A stretch of DNA of 31,389 nt from an uncultured Collinsella sp. (GTDB lineage Bacteria > Actinomycetota > Coriobacteriia > Coriobacteriales > Coriobacteriaceae): NCBI GenBank assembly GCA_905197665.1, contig CAJJZP010000024.1:1-31389 (forward strand), in the 5' to 3' direction. The notes beneath the pieces are model-generated. The model did not search any database. It had not been told where the DNA came from and saw only the letters and a program-made list of their open reading frames with translations. Positions within the stretch are counted from its first letter, which is position 1. The number at the start of each line of letters is the position of its first letter. Positions 1 to 6,865 of this stretch are shown piece after piece. Made by a program: the position numbers and the translations under genes.

Positions 1-41
1 CTTCCTACACTTGAAAAGTGCGAACATAAAAACAGTTTCAT
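1..41 (-). CDS. 5' end of a minus-strand gene cut by the window edge; possibly a class I glutamine amidotransferase-like / peptidase S51-type protein
   Basis: Reading the minus strand from position 41 gives ATG followed by twelve open codons, MKLFLCSHFSSVG, running off the left edge. A strong ribosome binding site, AAAGGAG, lies at 55-49 with a 7-base spacer, which is the main reason for calling a gene. The opening resembles the first beta strand of small peptidase E / type 1 glutamine amidotransferase-like proteins (an LFL-S-F pattern), but thirteen residues cannot prove this. It points the same way as the dehydrogenase gene at 552-1640, about 510 bases upstream of it, so it is probably a separate transcription unit. 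The gene call is fairly sure; the family is a guess. Confidence 0.55.
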   Translation of the reverse strand, partial: MKLFLCSHFSSVG

Positions 42-177
42 CAATATTCTCCTTTATATATAAATTCTTATTTGTTGAACTAAGCCGTGTATACCATACT
101 CTCCAATGATAGAACGCCCTGATATAGCGAAATTTTGCCGTTTTCCAGCGTACGTGCGTACACACTCCACAGGAATT

Positions 178-198
178 CTAAGGGGCCTGCCCCCTTAG
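178..198. repeat. Perfect 8-bp hairpin
   Basis: CTAAGGGG (178-185) pairs exactly with CCCCTTAG (191-198) across the loop CCTGC. There is no U tract on either side, so it is not a clear terminator. Confidence 0.6.
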
Positions 199-305
199 CA
201 CACGAACTTTGGAACAAAGTCTAGTGTTTTACGCCTTGCCAGAGGTGTACAGGCTCCCGGTATGCACGTACGAAGCAATTGCCATCAATGCCCCATATAA
301 GTGGC

Positions 306-334
306 GATCAAGTTCGCATAAAGCGACCTTGATC
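306..334. repeat. Two-tier hairpin
   Basis: GATCAAG (306-312) pairs with CTTGATC (328-334). Inside it, TCGC pairs with GCGA around an ATAAA loop. Its role is unknown; it is the most distal of the structured elements downstream of the dehydrogenase gene. Confidence 0.5.
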
Positions 335-337
335 CCG

Positions 338-381
338 CAAAACAAAAGGCAGGATACCATCACCACGATGATGCCCTGCCT
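338..381 (-). terminator. Rho-independent terminator, minus strand
   Basis: Read on the minus strand, AGGCAGG (381-375) pairs with CCTGCCT (353-347), with an inner GATG/CATC-type pairing (370-367 with 361-358). The stem is followed at once by TTTTGTTTT (346-338). It is the last of three terminator-like hairpins behind the dehydrogenase gene. Confidence 0.6.
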
Positions 382-434
382 CTGTTCGTTCCTGTTTACC
401 GTTCCGAGTAGTCCTTCCGCAGAATTTCCGATAA

Positions 435-482
435 ACAAAAACGTACCCGAACCCTTTCTCGTAAAGAATCGGGTTCGAGTAC
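435..482 (-). terminator. Hairpin with U-rich tail, minus strand
   Basis: On the minus strand, GTACTCGAACCC (482-471) pairs with GGGTTCGGGTAC (454-443), twelve pairs with one G-U wobble and a 16-base loop. It is followed by GTTTTTG (442-436). The loop can also pair internally (TTCT with AGAA). It may be a terminator or the 3' end of a small RNA. Confidence 0.5.
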
Positions 483-504
483 GAACTGAATGCTGGAGCA
501 ATAT

Positions 505-545
505 AAAACCACCAGAAAGGTGCCTGTCCCCTTTGTGGTGGTTTT
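505..545 (-). terminator. Terminator of the dehydrogenase gene (also symmetric in the other direction)
   Basis: The arms are 505-520 and 530-545, with fifteen of sixteen positions paired and a 9-base loop. The arms end in AAAA and TTTT, so either strand reads as stem plus U tract. On the minus strand it begins seven bases after the stop codon of the gene at 552-1640. The arm sequence closely matches the terminator at 8172-8209. Confidence 0.8.
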
Positions 546-551
546 GGTAGG

Positions 552-1640
552 TTAGGCGAGGAGCGTGTGGCCGTAGGTGTTGGCAGCCTTGATGGCGGCG
601 GCGAACTTTTCGTCGGTGAAGGGCTCGGGGTTTCCCTGCTTCCACTCGTTGGTGGTGTGCGCGTACTCGCACAGGGCGGGGATATCGGACTCGGAAAGCC
701 CGACCTGCTCAAGCGTCACGGGCAGTCCCATCTGCTTGTTAAAGGCTGAGTAGCGCTCAAGGTTCTCGGTATCGCCCGTGTAGGCAAACAGCACCAGCAC
801 GCCCAGGCTCACGACCTCGCCATGCAGGTAGGTGCCCTCGCGCGGAATGCTGCAGGTGGCGTTGTAGAACGCATGCGCCACGCTCGAGTTGTAGTAGTAA
901 TCGTTTTGGTTGGTCAGGTTGGAGACGTAGCCCGTGTTGACCACGATATCAAGCGCGATCTGCTTGACGGCTTCGGTCGACAGGTTCTGGCGAACGTCCT
1001 CAAGACCCTGCACGCCATAGGTAAACAGCGGCTCGGAGCAGGTGTGTGCGAGCGCCAGGCCAAGACCTGCGGTGTGCTCCAGGTTGCCGGCGCTCGTGGC
1101 GTACTCGACCTCGGGCTGCTTGGACAGGGCATCGCCCACGCCCGCCCAGAAGTACTCCGCCGGAGCCTCGGCGATGATCTTGGGGTTGATGAAGATGTGC
1201 GCGGGGCGGTTGGGGTACGAATAGCCCTCCAGCGAGCCGTCGTCGTTGTAGACAACGGCAATGGCGGTCGCGGCCGAGCAGTTGGAGCAGATCGTCGGTA
1301 CCGTAAAGACGATCTTCTTGAGCTCGATGGCCGCCGTCTTGACGGTGTCGAGCGCTTTGCCGCCGCCGCATGCGATGAGCACATCGGCCTCTCGGCAGGC
1401 GGGGGAGTTAACAAGCTTGGCGATATTGGCACGCGTGCTGTTGGTGCCGTAGACGCGTGTCTCCAGAATCTCGATGTCGGTGCCCTCCAGTGCCGCTTCG
1501 ATACTGGGAAGCGCCGCGGCCAGTGCTCGTTTACCACCGATAATCGCGACCTTGGCCGCTCCGTACTCGTCCAGCGCGCCGGGCAGCTCGTCAAAGCAGT
1601 CCTCGCCGACGGTGTAGTCGCTCATTCCAATCGTGCGCAT
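552..1640 (-). CDS. Iron-containing alcohol dehydrogenase, glycerol dehydrogenase (GldA) type
   Basis: This is a 362-residue NAD-dependent polyol/alcohol dehydrogenase of the glycerol dehydrogenase family, usual length. The N-terminal half holds the nucleotide-binding motif GGGKALDTVK. The divalent metal ligands expected in GldA are present with the right spacing: Asp170 (GVGDA), His256 (VAHAF) and His273 (LHGE). The start is set by AAGAAGG on the minus strand about six bases before ATG; a second Met five codons later has no such site. The gene stands alone between a long hairpin-rich 3' region and the divergent ileS leader. In the family it oxidises glycerol to dihydroxyacetone, or reduces related hydroxyketones. 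The true substrate cannot be read from sequence, so I leave the symbol blank. Confidence 0.88.
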   Translation of the reverse strand: MRTIGMSDYTVGEDCFDELPGALDEYGAAKVAIIGGKRALAAALPSIEAALEGTDIEILETRVYGTNSTRANIAKLVNSPACREADVLIACGGGKALDTVKTAAIELKKIVFTVPTICSNCSAATAIAVVYNDDGSLEGYSYPNRPAHIFINPKIIAEAPAEYFWAGVGDALSKQPEVEYATSAGNLEHTAGLGLALAHTCSEPLFTYGVQGLEDVRQNLSTEAVKQIALDIVVNTGYVSNLTNQNDYYYNSSVAHAFYNATCSIPREGTYLHGEVVSLGVLVLFAYTGDTENLERYSAFNKQMGLPVTLEQVGLSESDIPALCEYAHTTNEWKQGNPEPFTDEKFAAAIKAANTYGHTLLA

Positions 1641-1754
1641 AGCAGCCTTCTTTCGTTAGATAAAGTGCTTTCAGGTATTTTGCTCCAAGTGAGTGCTTGC
1701 GACCGCGAGAAATTACTAAAGTATGAACCCGATGTTGAGGGTTTTTCGCCGGCG

Positions 1755-1782
1755 TTGACCGTGCTACCATACAGCGCATAAG
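1755..1782 (+). promoter_or_regulatory. Candidate promoter of the ileS T-box transcript
   Basis: A -35 box TTGACC (1755-1760) and a -10 box CATAAG (1777-1782) are separated by 16 bases. The predicted transcription start near 1789 falls exactly at the first paired base of T-box stem I (1790/1791), which supports the assignment. Confidence 0.6.
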
Positions 1783-1789
1783 CGTTGAT

Positions 1790-2085
1790 GGGGACGAGTA
1801 GTCGGCCGTCCGTGTGCTACAGAGAACGGGGGGGCGCTGAGAACCCGTGCATGCGACCGATGAAAATCACCCCGGAGCTGCGGTCCCAACGGACGCGCCG
1901 TACAGGCACGTCTTAGTAGACATCGCCGAGATGGTCGTCGATACAGGCCAGCCGAGTAACGGATGCGAGCGCGCTGTAATGCGGGTGAGGGCATCTAAGC
2001 TGGGTGGTTAAGCGAAGAGCTTTTGCGGGCACACGGCCCGTTTTGTGGCGCTTCGTCCCAGCTTGCAGGGACGGGCGCTTTTTTT
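1790..2085 (+). promoter_or_regulatory. T-box riboswitch (isoleucine), transcription-attenuating, controlling ileS
   Basis: All parts of a T-box leader can be traced. Stem I closes with GGGAC (1791-1795) and GTCCC (1883-1887), with AGTAG near its 5' side and an AGAGA ... GCTGAGA distal arm. The specifier loop, GAAAATCACC, presents the isoleucine codon ATC at 1866-1868. Stem II (GACG/CGTC, 1892-1912) and stem III (GATGC/GCATC, 1962-1995) follow. The antiterminator is textbook: AAGCTGGG (1997-2004) pairs with CCCAGCTT (2057-2064), and GCGAAG (2012-2017) with CTTCGT (2051-2056). The 7-base bulge TGGTTAA between them offers TGGT to an uncharged ACCA end. The competing terminator pairs CGTCCC (2054-2059) with GGGACG (2068-2073) before a T run (2079-2085). 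Uncharged tRNA-Ile should therefore switch on ileS. Confidence 0.95.
2054..2085 (+). terminator. Regulated terminator of the ileS T-box
   Basis: CGTCCC/GGGACG, extendable by two T-G wobbles, is followed by GGCGC and seven T. Its 5' arm (2054-2059) overlaps the 3' strand of the antiterminator, so the two folds exclude each other. Confidence 0.85.
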
Positions 2086-2128
2086 GGTGCCCAACGGGCG
2101 TGCGCGCCCACGACATGAAAGGGGTACC

Positions 2129-4930
2129 GTGGCAAACGAGTACAAGCAGACGATGAATCTGCCCAAAACCGGTTTTCCCATGCGTGCCGGTCTTTCCAAG
2201 TCCGAGCCCATGCGACTCAAGGACTGGCAGGACAACAAGGTCTACGAGCAAGTTCTGAAGAAGAACGAGGGTCACAAGAAGTTCGTGCTGCACGACGGTC
2301 CTCCGTACGCCAACGGCCCGATCCACATCGGCCATGCCATGAACAAGATCTCCAAGGACATGATCAATCGTTACTGGATGATGCAGGGCTATGAGGTTCC
2401 CTACGTCCCCGGTTGGGACTGCCACGGCCAGCCGATCGAGCACAAGGTCGAGGAGAAGCTCGGCACCGAGAAGTTCAACCAGACCCCCACGGCTAAGATC
2501 CGCGAGCTCTGCAATGAGTTCGCCGTCGAGAACATCGAGCTGCAGAAGGCCGGTTTCCGTCGTCTGGGCGTGCTCGGCGACTGGGATAACCCCTACCTGA
2601 CGCTCTATCACCAGCATGATGCCGCCGACATCGAGGTCTTCAAGGCCATGTTCGATAAGGGCATGATCTATCGCGGCCACAAGCCGGTTCACTGGTGCAA
2701 GCACTGCCACACGGCGCTCGCCGAGGCCGAGATCGAGTACTCCGATGAGACGAGTCCCTCCATCTTTGTTCGCTTTGAGATGACCTCCAAGCCCGCCGGC
2801 CTCGAGAACTTCGACGGCCCGGTCGACTTCATCATCTGGACGACTACCCCGTGGACCATCCCCTCCGACCAGGCCGTTTCCCTCAAGCCCGGCGCCGCCT
2901 ATGTCGCCGTTGAGCACGACGGCCGCGCCGAGGTCATGCTCGAGGACCTTGCTCCCAAGTGCTGCGAGGAGTTTGGCTGGGAGTACACCCCGGTCATGGT
3001 CGACGGCAAGCCCTACGTGGTTCCTGCCGAGACCTTCCACCACATCCACTACAAGCAGCCGATCTTTGACGGCGTTGAGGGCGTGGCGCTGCTGGCCGAT
3101 TACGTCGGTGTCGATGACGGTACCGGTATCGTCCACAACTCGCCCGGCCACGGCGTCGACGACTACTTCGCCTGCCTCAAGGAGGGCATCACCGACATCT
3201 GCATGCCGGTCGATGACGACGGCAAGTTCTACACCGGCGAGGAGTTTGGCACCGGCGGCCCCTTCAGCGGCATGGATACCGATGAGGCCAACCCGCACAT
3301 CATCGAGTTCCTGCGCGAGCGCGGCACCCTGGTCCTCGAGAAGAAGATCACGCACAGCTATCCGCACTGCTGGCGCTGCAAGCACCCGGTGCTCTTCCGT
3401 GCTACCGACCAGTGGTTTGTCTCGATGGACAAGACCGGTTTGCGCGAGCAGGCAGGCAAAGAGGTCCGCGAGAACGTCAAGTGGTATCCGGCTCACGCCG
3501 CCAACCGCATCGGCGCCATGGTCGAGCAGCGTCCCGACTGGTGCATCAGCCGTCAGCGCAACTGGGGCGTGCCTATCCCCAGCTATACCTGCGTCGACTG
3601 CGGCGAGAAGGTCATGAACGACGCCACGCTCGACGCCGTCATCAAGCTCTTCCACGAGAAGGGCTCCGACGCCTGGTTCACCGACGCTCCTGAGAGCTAC
3701 CTGGGCGAGGCCTGCGTCTGCCCCAAGTGCGGCGGCCATCACCTCAAGGCCGATAAGGACATTCTTGACGTGTGGTGGGACTCCGGCGTCTCCTGGAAGG
3801 CCGTCTGCGAGTACCGTCCCGAGCTGGAGTACCCGGCGGACGTCTACCTCGAGGGCTCCGACCAGCACCGCGGTTGGTTCCAGAGCTCGCTGCTCACCTC
3901 GGTGGGCGCAAACGGCTACGCTCCGTACAAGGCGGTCGTCTCGCAGGGCTTCACCCTCGACGGCCAGGGTCGTAAGATGTCCAAGTCGCTCGGCAACGTC
4001 ATCGACCCCAACAAGGTCTGCGACGAGATGGGCGCCGACATCATCCGTCTGTGGGTCGCCTCCGTCGATACCAGCTCCGACGTCTCCATCGACCACGAGA
4101 TTCTCGCTCGTACGTCCGATGCCTACCGTCGTTTCCGCAACACGCTGCGCTTCCTGCTCTCCGAGCTCGAGGGTCAGTTTGTGCCCGAGACCGACGGCGT
4201 CGCCTTTGCCGACCTGCTGCCGCTCGACAAGCTCATGGTCGCCCGCCTGACCCAGGTCCAGGCCGAGGTCGACGATGCCTACGCCAGCTACGAGTTCCCG
4301 CGTGCCTACCGTGCGCTCTACGACTTTGTGGTTACCGAGCTCTCCAACGTGTACCTCGACGCCCTGAAAGATCGTCTGTACTGCGATAAGCCCGGCTCGC
4401 TTGAGCGCCGCAGCGCCCAGACCGTGCTGGCCGAGCTCTTCTCGATGCTCATGCGCGACCTGCAGCCGATCCTGTCTTACACCGTCGACGAGGCCATGGC
4501 CTATGCGCCCGCCGGCTGCGTCGACCACCAGAAGTACGCCGCGCTGCTCGATTGGTACAAGTCGCCCATCACGGTCGACGAGGCCAACGAGTTTGAGGGC
4601 GTGCTCGAGGCTTCGCTCGAGCTCCGTAGCGTCGTGACCAAGGCCCTTGAGGATGCCCGCTCCGCCGGCACCTTCACCAAGAGCCAGCAGGTCCGCGTCA
4701 AGGCGGTCGTTCCCGCCGAGATGTATGCGCTGCTGACCGGCGACAAGGCCGTCGACCTGGCCGAGTTCTACATCGTCTCCGCTGTTGAACTGACCCAGGG
4801 CGAGGAGCTCTCCGTTGCCATCGAGGCTGCCGAGGGCGAGTGCTGCGACCGTTGCTGGAACTACCGCACCACCGTCGGCGAGTACAACGGCCACGCTCAC
4901 ATCTGCGAGAGGTGTGCGAACGCACTCTAG
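2129..4930 (+). CDS. ileS: Isoleucyl-tRNA synthetase
   Basis: This is a 933-residue class Ia synthetase that charges tRNA-Ile in the cytoplasm, of normal bacterial length. HIGH lies at residues 66-69 and KMSKS at 616-620. The CP1 editing domain is marked by GTGIVHNSPGHG, and the C-terminal zinc knuckle by CDRCWNYR ... CERC. The start is GTG at 2129, chosen because GAAAGGGG precedes it by about six bases; the reading frame stays open further upstream, but that part would lie inside the T-box terminator. It is alone in its transcript, between the T-box leader and the hairpins at 4930-5070. Control by the T-box fits the specifier codon exactly. Confidence 0.97.
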   Translation: MANEYKQTMNLPKTGFPMRAGLSKSEPMRLKDWQDNKVYEQVLKKNEGHKKFVLHDGPPYANGPIHIGHAMNKISKDMINRYWMMQGYEVPYVPGWDCHGQPIEHKVEEKLGTEKFNQTPTAKIRELCNEFAVENIELQKAGFRRLGVLGDWDNPYLTLYHQHDAADIEVFKAMFDKGMIYRGHKPVHWCKHCHTALAEAEIEYSDETSPSIFVRFEMTSKPAGLENFDGPVDFIIWTTTPWTIPSDQAVSLKPGAAYVAVEHDGRAEVMLEDLAPKCCEEFGWEYTPVMVDGKPYVVPAETFHHIHYKQPIFDGVEGVALLADYVGVDDGTGIVHNSPGHGVDDYFACLKEGITDICMPVDDDGKFYTGEEFGTGGPFSGMDTDEANPHIIEFLRERGTLVLEKKITHSYPHCWRCKHPVLFRATDQWFVSMDKTGLREQAGKEVRENVKWYPAHAANRIGAMVEQRPDWCISRQRNWGVPIPSYTCVDCGEKVMNDATLDAVIKLFHEKGSDAWFTDAPESYLGEACVCPKCGGHHLKADKDILDVWWDSGVSWKAVCEYRPELEYPADVYLEGSDQHRGWFQSSLLTSVGANGYAPYKAVVSQGFTLDGQGRKMSKSLGNVIDPNKVCDEMGADIIRLWVASVDTSSDVSIDHEILARTSDAYRRFRNTLRFLLSELEGQFVPETDGVAFADLLPLDKLMVARLTQVQAEVDDAYASYEFPRAYRALYDFVVTELSNVYLDALKDRLYCDKPGSLERRSAQTVLAELFSMLMRDLQPILSYTVDEAMAYAPAGCVDHQKYAALLDWYKSPITVDEANEFEGVLEASLELRSVVTKALEDARSAGTFTKSQQVRVKAVVPAEMYALLTGDKAVDLAEFYIVSAVELTQGEELSVAIEAAEGECCDRCWNYRTTVGEYNGHAHICERCANAL

Positions 4931-4957
4931 TTACGCGGTTTTACCAAACCGCGTAAC
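4930..4957 (+). repeat. Perfect 12-bp hairpin at the ileS stop codon
   Basis: GTTACGCGGTTT (4930-4941) and AAACCGCGTAAC (4946-4957) are exact complements around the loop TACC. The first base is the last base of the ileS TAG. No U tract follows, so it is more likely a 3'-end protector or pause hairpin than a terminator. Confidence 0.75.
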
Positions 4958-4970
4958 GGCTCGACGCTGC

Positions 4971-5070
4971 AAACCCGCCAGAGCGGCAATCTGCCTTTCA
5001 ACTTCGGCGGCATGACCAAAAGGTCAATGCCGCCTTGTTTCAAGGCACCTTGCTCGCTCTGGCGGGTTTT
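4971..5070 (+). terminator. Large nested hairpin after ileS, ending in a short U tract
   Basis: The outer arms AAACCCGCCAGAGC (4971-4984) and GCTCTGGCGGGTTT (5056-5069) are perfect 14-base complements. The outer stem ends in TTTT (5067-5070). Inside it sits a second stem, GGCGGCAT-GACC (5006-5017) with GGTCAATGCCGCC (5022-5034), one bulged base and an AAAA loop. Smaller pairings such as CTTG/CAAG fill the rest. It probably terminates ileS, but about 70 structured bases inside a terminator is unusual; a small RNA or a mobile palindromic element are alternatives. Confidence 0.65.
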
Positions 5071-5170
5071 CGCTGTTGGTAGCGAATCATCGGCTATTTC
5101 GTTGCTGGTCAATATAAGATATTGATTTGCGTTAAACGTAATTCGATGTTTTTGAGGGTAGGGGATTGAT

Positions 5171-5770
5171 TTGGGTCGTTCTGCGGATATGACGCCGCCT
5201 TTGCGTTGGCGGTTGGGTGTTGCTGGTAGCGTGGCGTTGGCCGTGCTGCTTGTTGACCAGCTGACCAAGCTTGCGGTTCGTGCCGTCGGCGATGCTCTAC
5301 ATGTGACTGTTATCCCCGGTGTGATCGACTTCCTTTTCGTGCGTAACATCGGTGCTGCCTTTAGCATGGGCGAGGGACATGGCCTCGCGTTTGCCGTGCT
5401 GGCGTTTGTCGTTATCGTTGCGATCGCGGTGTACTTGCTTCGCGCGCCCCAGCTTGCTCGCTTTGAGGTTGTGGGCATGGCTATGGTCGTGGGCGGCGCC
5501 ATTGGCAATGCGATCGACCGTCTGGCTTTTGGCTTTGTGACCGATTTTATTGCCACCACCTTCATCGACTTCCCCGTCTTCAATGTGGCCGATATCGGCA
5601 TTACGGTCGGTGTGGTGCTGGCGCTCTTCGGTTACATGTTCTTGAGCCCCGCGGCTCGTGAGGTCGATGCGACCGCCGAGCTTAACGCCCGTGACGAGGC
5701 CCGCGCCAAGCGCAAGGCTAAACAACGTGGGGAGCGTGCCCGCAAGATTCGCGAAAGGACTGAGCGCTAA
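5171..5770 (+). CDS. lspA: Lipoprotein signal peptidase (signal peptidase II)
   Basis: This is a 199-residue polytopic membrane protease that removes the signal peptide from lipidated prolipoproteins. The family hallmarks are in order: NIGAAFSM, then GNAIDR with catalytic Asp116, then FNVADIGI with catalytic Asp141. Four hydrophobic segments span roughly residues 15-36, 70-90, 98-115 and 138-160. A highly charged Arg/Lys-rich tail of about 35 residues follows, longer than usual. The start is the TTG at 5171, preceded by TAGGGGA at six bases; an ATG six codons later has no ribosome binding site. The TAA stop shares its last base with the ATG of the next gene, so the two are translationally coupled. 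Confidence 0.95.
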   Translation: MGRSADMTPPLRWRLGVAGSVALAVLLVDQLTKLAVRAVGDALHVTVIPGVIDFLFVRNIGAAFSMGEGHGLAFAVLAFVVIVAIAVYLLRAPQLARFEVVGMAMVVGGAIGNAIDRLAFGFVTDFIATTFIDFPVFNVADIGITVGVVLALFGYMFLSPAAREVDATAELNARDEARAKRKAKQRGERARKIRERTER

Positions 5771-6783
5771 TGGCCGACATCCATATCCTTGTTGCCGACG
5801 ATGCCGCTGGTCAGCGTCTTGACGCCTATCTGGGCGCCAATGACGGCTGCCCTACACGCTCTGCCTGCGTACATCTGATTGAGGGTGGGGCCGTAGTGGT
5901 CAATGGCGAGACCTGCCTGTCCAAAAAGTATGCCGTACGAGCCGGTGACCGTATTTCGGTTGATTTGCCCGAGCCGCACGATCCCACCGACGTGATTCCC
6001 GAGGCCATCCCGCTCGACATTCGCTATGAGGACGACTACCTCATCGTGCTCTCCAAGCAGCGCGGCCTGGTGTGCCATCCTGCTCACGGCCACGAGAGCG
6101 GTACGCTTGCGAACGCCCTGGTCTACCACTGCGGCATCGACCATCTGGGCACCGTGCAGGGCGAGGACCGCCCCGGTATCGTACATCGTTTGGATCGCGA
6201 TACCTCGGGTCTTATGCTTGCGGCAAAGGACGACGACACCCAGCGCGCGCTCCAAAATCTTATCCGTACGCGCACGCTCGACCGCCGCTACATTACGCTC
6301 GTTCACGGTCATATCGCCATGGATGAGGGCACCATTAACACCGGCATTGCCCGTTCTACACGTGACCGTGTCAAGATGGCGGTTTCCGATGATCCTTTTG
6401 CGCGCCAGGCCATCACGACCTTTAAGGTCCTTGAGCGCTTTGATTCCACGCGCTTTGATGACGGCTACACACTCGTTGAGTGTCACCTGTTTACCGGTCG
6501 CACGCATCAGATTCGCGTGCACATGCGCCATATCAACCACGCCTGCGTGGGCGATCCGCTCTACGGTAAGTGCGATGCGCGTGCCGATCAGGGTCTGACC
6601 AGGCAATTCCTCCATTCCTGGCGCGTGGCGTTCGATCATCCCGTGACGGGAGAGCGCATTGAGTGCCGCGACGAGCTGCCGTGGGATCTCGCCGCCGTCC
6701 TCGACGACTTAGCCCCGCGTTCGCTTGGTCGCACTGCTGCCGGCGACGAAATCGTACCGCAGCTCGGCCTGCTCGAAGCCTAG
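5770..6783 (+). CDS. RluA/RluD-family 23S rRNA pseudouridine synthase
   Basis: This 337-residue enzyme converts uridine to pseudouridine in RNA, probably in helix 69 or a related site of 23S rRNA. An N-terminal S4 RNA-binding domain (about residues 13-60, with LDAYLG and VVVNGE) precedes the catalytic domain. The signature GIVHRLDRDTSG carries catalytic Asp142, and GRTHQIRVH lies near the end of the core. It overlaps lspA by one base (TAATG), an arrangement found in many Gram-positive lineages. RluA, RluC and RluD types cannot be told apart safely here, so no exact symbol is given. A region of about 80 bases with a possible promoter separates it from the next gene. Confidence 0.92.
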   Translation: MADIHILVADDAAGQRLDAYLGANDGCPTRSACVHLIEGGAVVVNGETCLSKKYAVRAGDRISVDLPEPHDPTDVIPEAIPLDIRYEDDYLIVLSKQRGLVCHPAHGHESGTLANALVYHCGIDHLGTVQGEDRPGIVHRLDRDTSGLMLAAKDDDTQRALQNLIRTRTLDRRYITLVHGHIAMDEGTINTGIARSTRDRVKMAVSDDPFARQAITTFKVLERFDSTRFDDGYTLVECHLFTGRTHQIRVHMRHINHACVGDPLYGKCDARADQGLTRQFLHSWRVAFDHPVTGERIECRDELPWDLAAVLDDLAPRSLGRTAAGDEIVPQLGLLEA

Positions 6784-6801
6784 CCAGTATTAGGTGGTTT
6801 C

Positions 6802-6828
6802 TTGAACTCGGTAAGCCTGCGGTAAGAT
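6802..6828 (+). promoter_or_regulatory. Candidate promoter for the glycosyltransferase gene
   Basis: TTGAAC (6802-6807) and TAAGAT (6823-6828) are 15 bases apart, which is short but usable. The leader to the ATG at 6866 would be about 30 bases. Confidence 0.4.
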
Positions 6829-6865
6829 ATACGGTTGTTTACGTAACACGTTCCTGGGAGCCTGC

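Larger units (their letters stand above)
42..551. other. Gene-free, AT-richer intergenic stretch with serial hairpins
   Basis: No credible gene is seen here; open frames in it lack ribosome binding sites and recognisable protein character. The first 130 bases are visibly AT-richer than the rest of the window. The stretch holds at least five inverted repeats, at 178-198, 306-334, 347-381, 443-482 and 505-545. Three of them (347-381, 443-482 and 505-545) have U-rich tails when read on the minus strand, which is the direction of transcription leaving the dehydrogenase gene. It therefore looks like an extended 3' region, possibly with small RNAs between terminators. Confidence 0.6.

Noticed and set aside
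471..482. GGTTCGA, resembling a tRNA T-loop
   Set aside because: The flanking bases do not form a T-arm, and no acceptor or anticodon stem can be drawn; the bases belong to the hairpin 443-482.
209..550. Plus-strand open frame of 113 codons at the left
   Set aside because: It runs through four hairpins, lacks a ribosome binding site and shows no protein-like features.
2045..2128. Upstream in-frame extension of ileS
   Set aside because: It would begin inside the T-box terminator and lacks a ribosome binding site; GTG 2129 has a good one.
1913..4900. Very long open frame (about 995 codons) antisense to ileS
   Set aside because: It mirrors ileS, whose codon bias leaves the opposite strand open; the protein is a low-complexity mix of Gly, Val, Leu and Asp without any recognisable domain, and ileS motifs are unambiguous.
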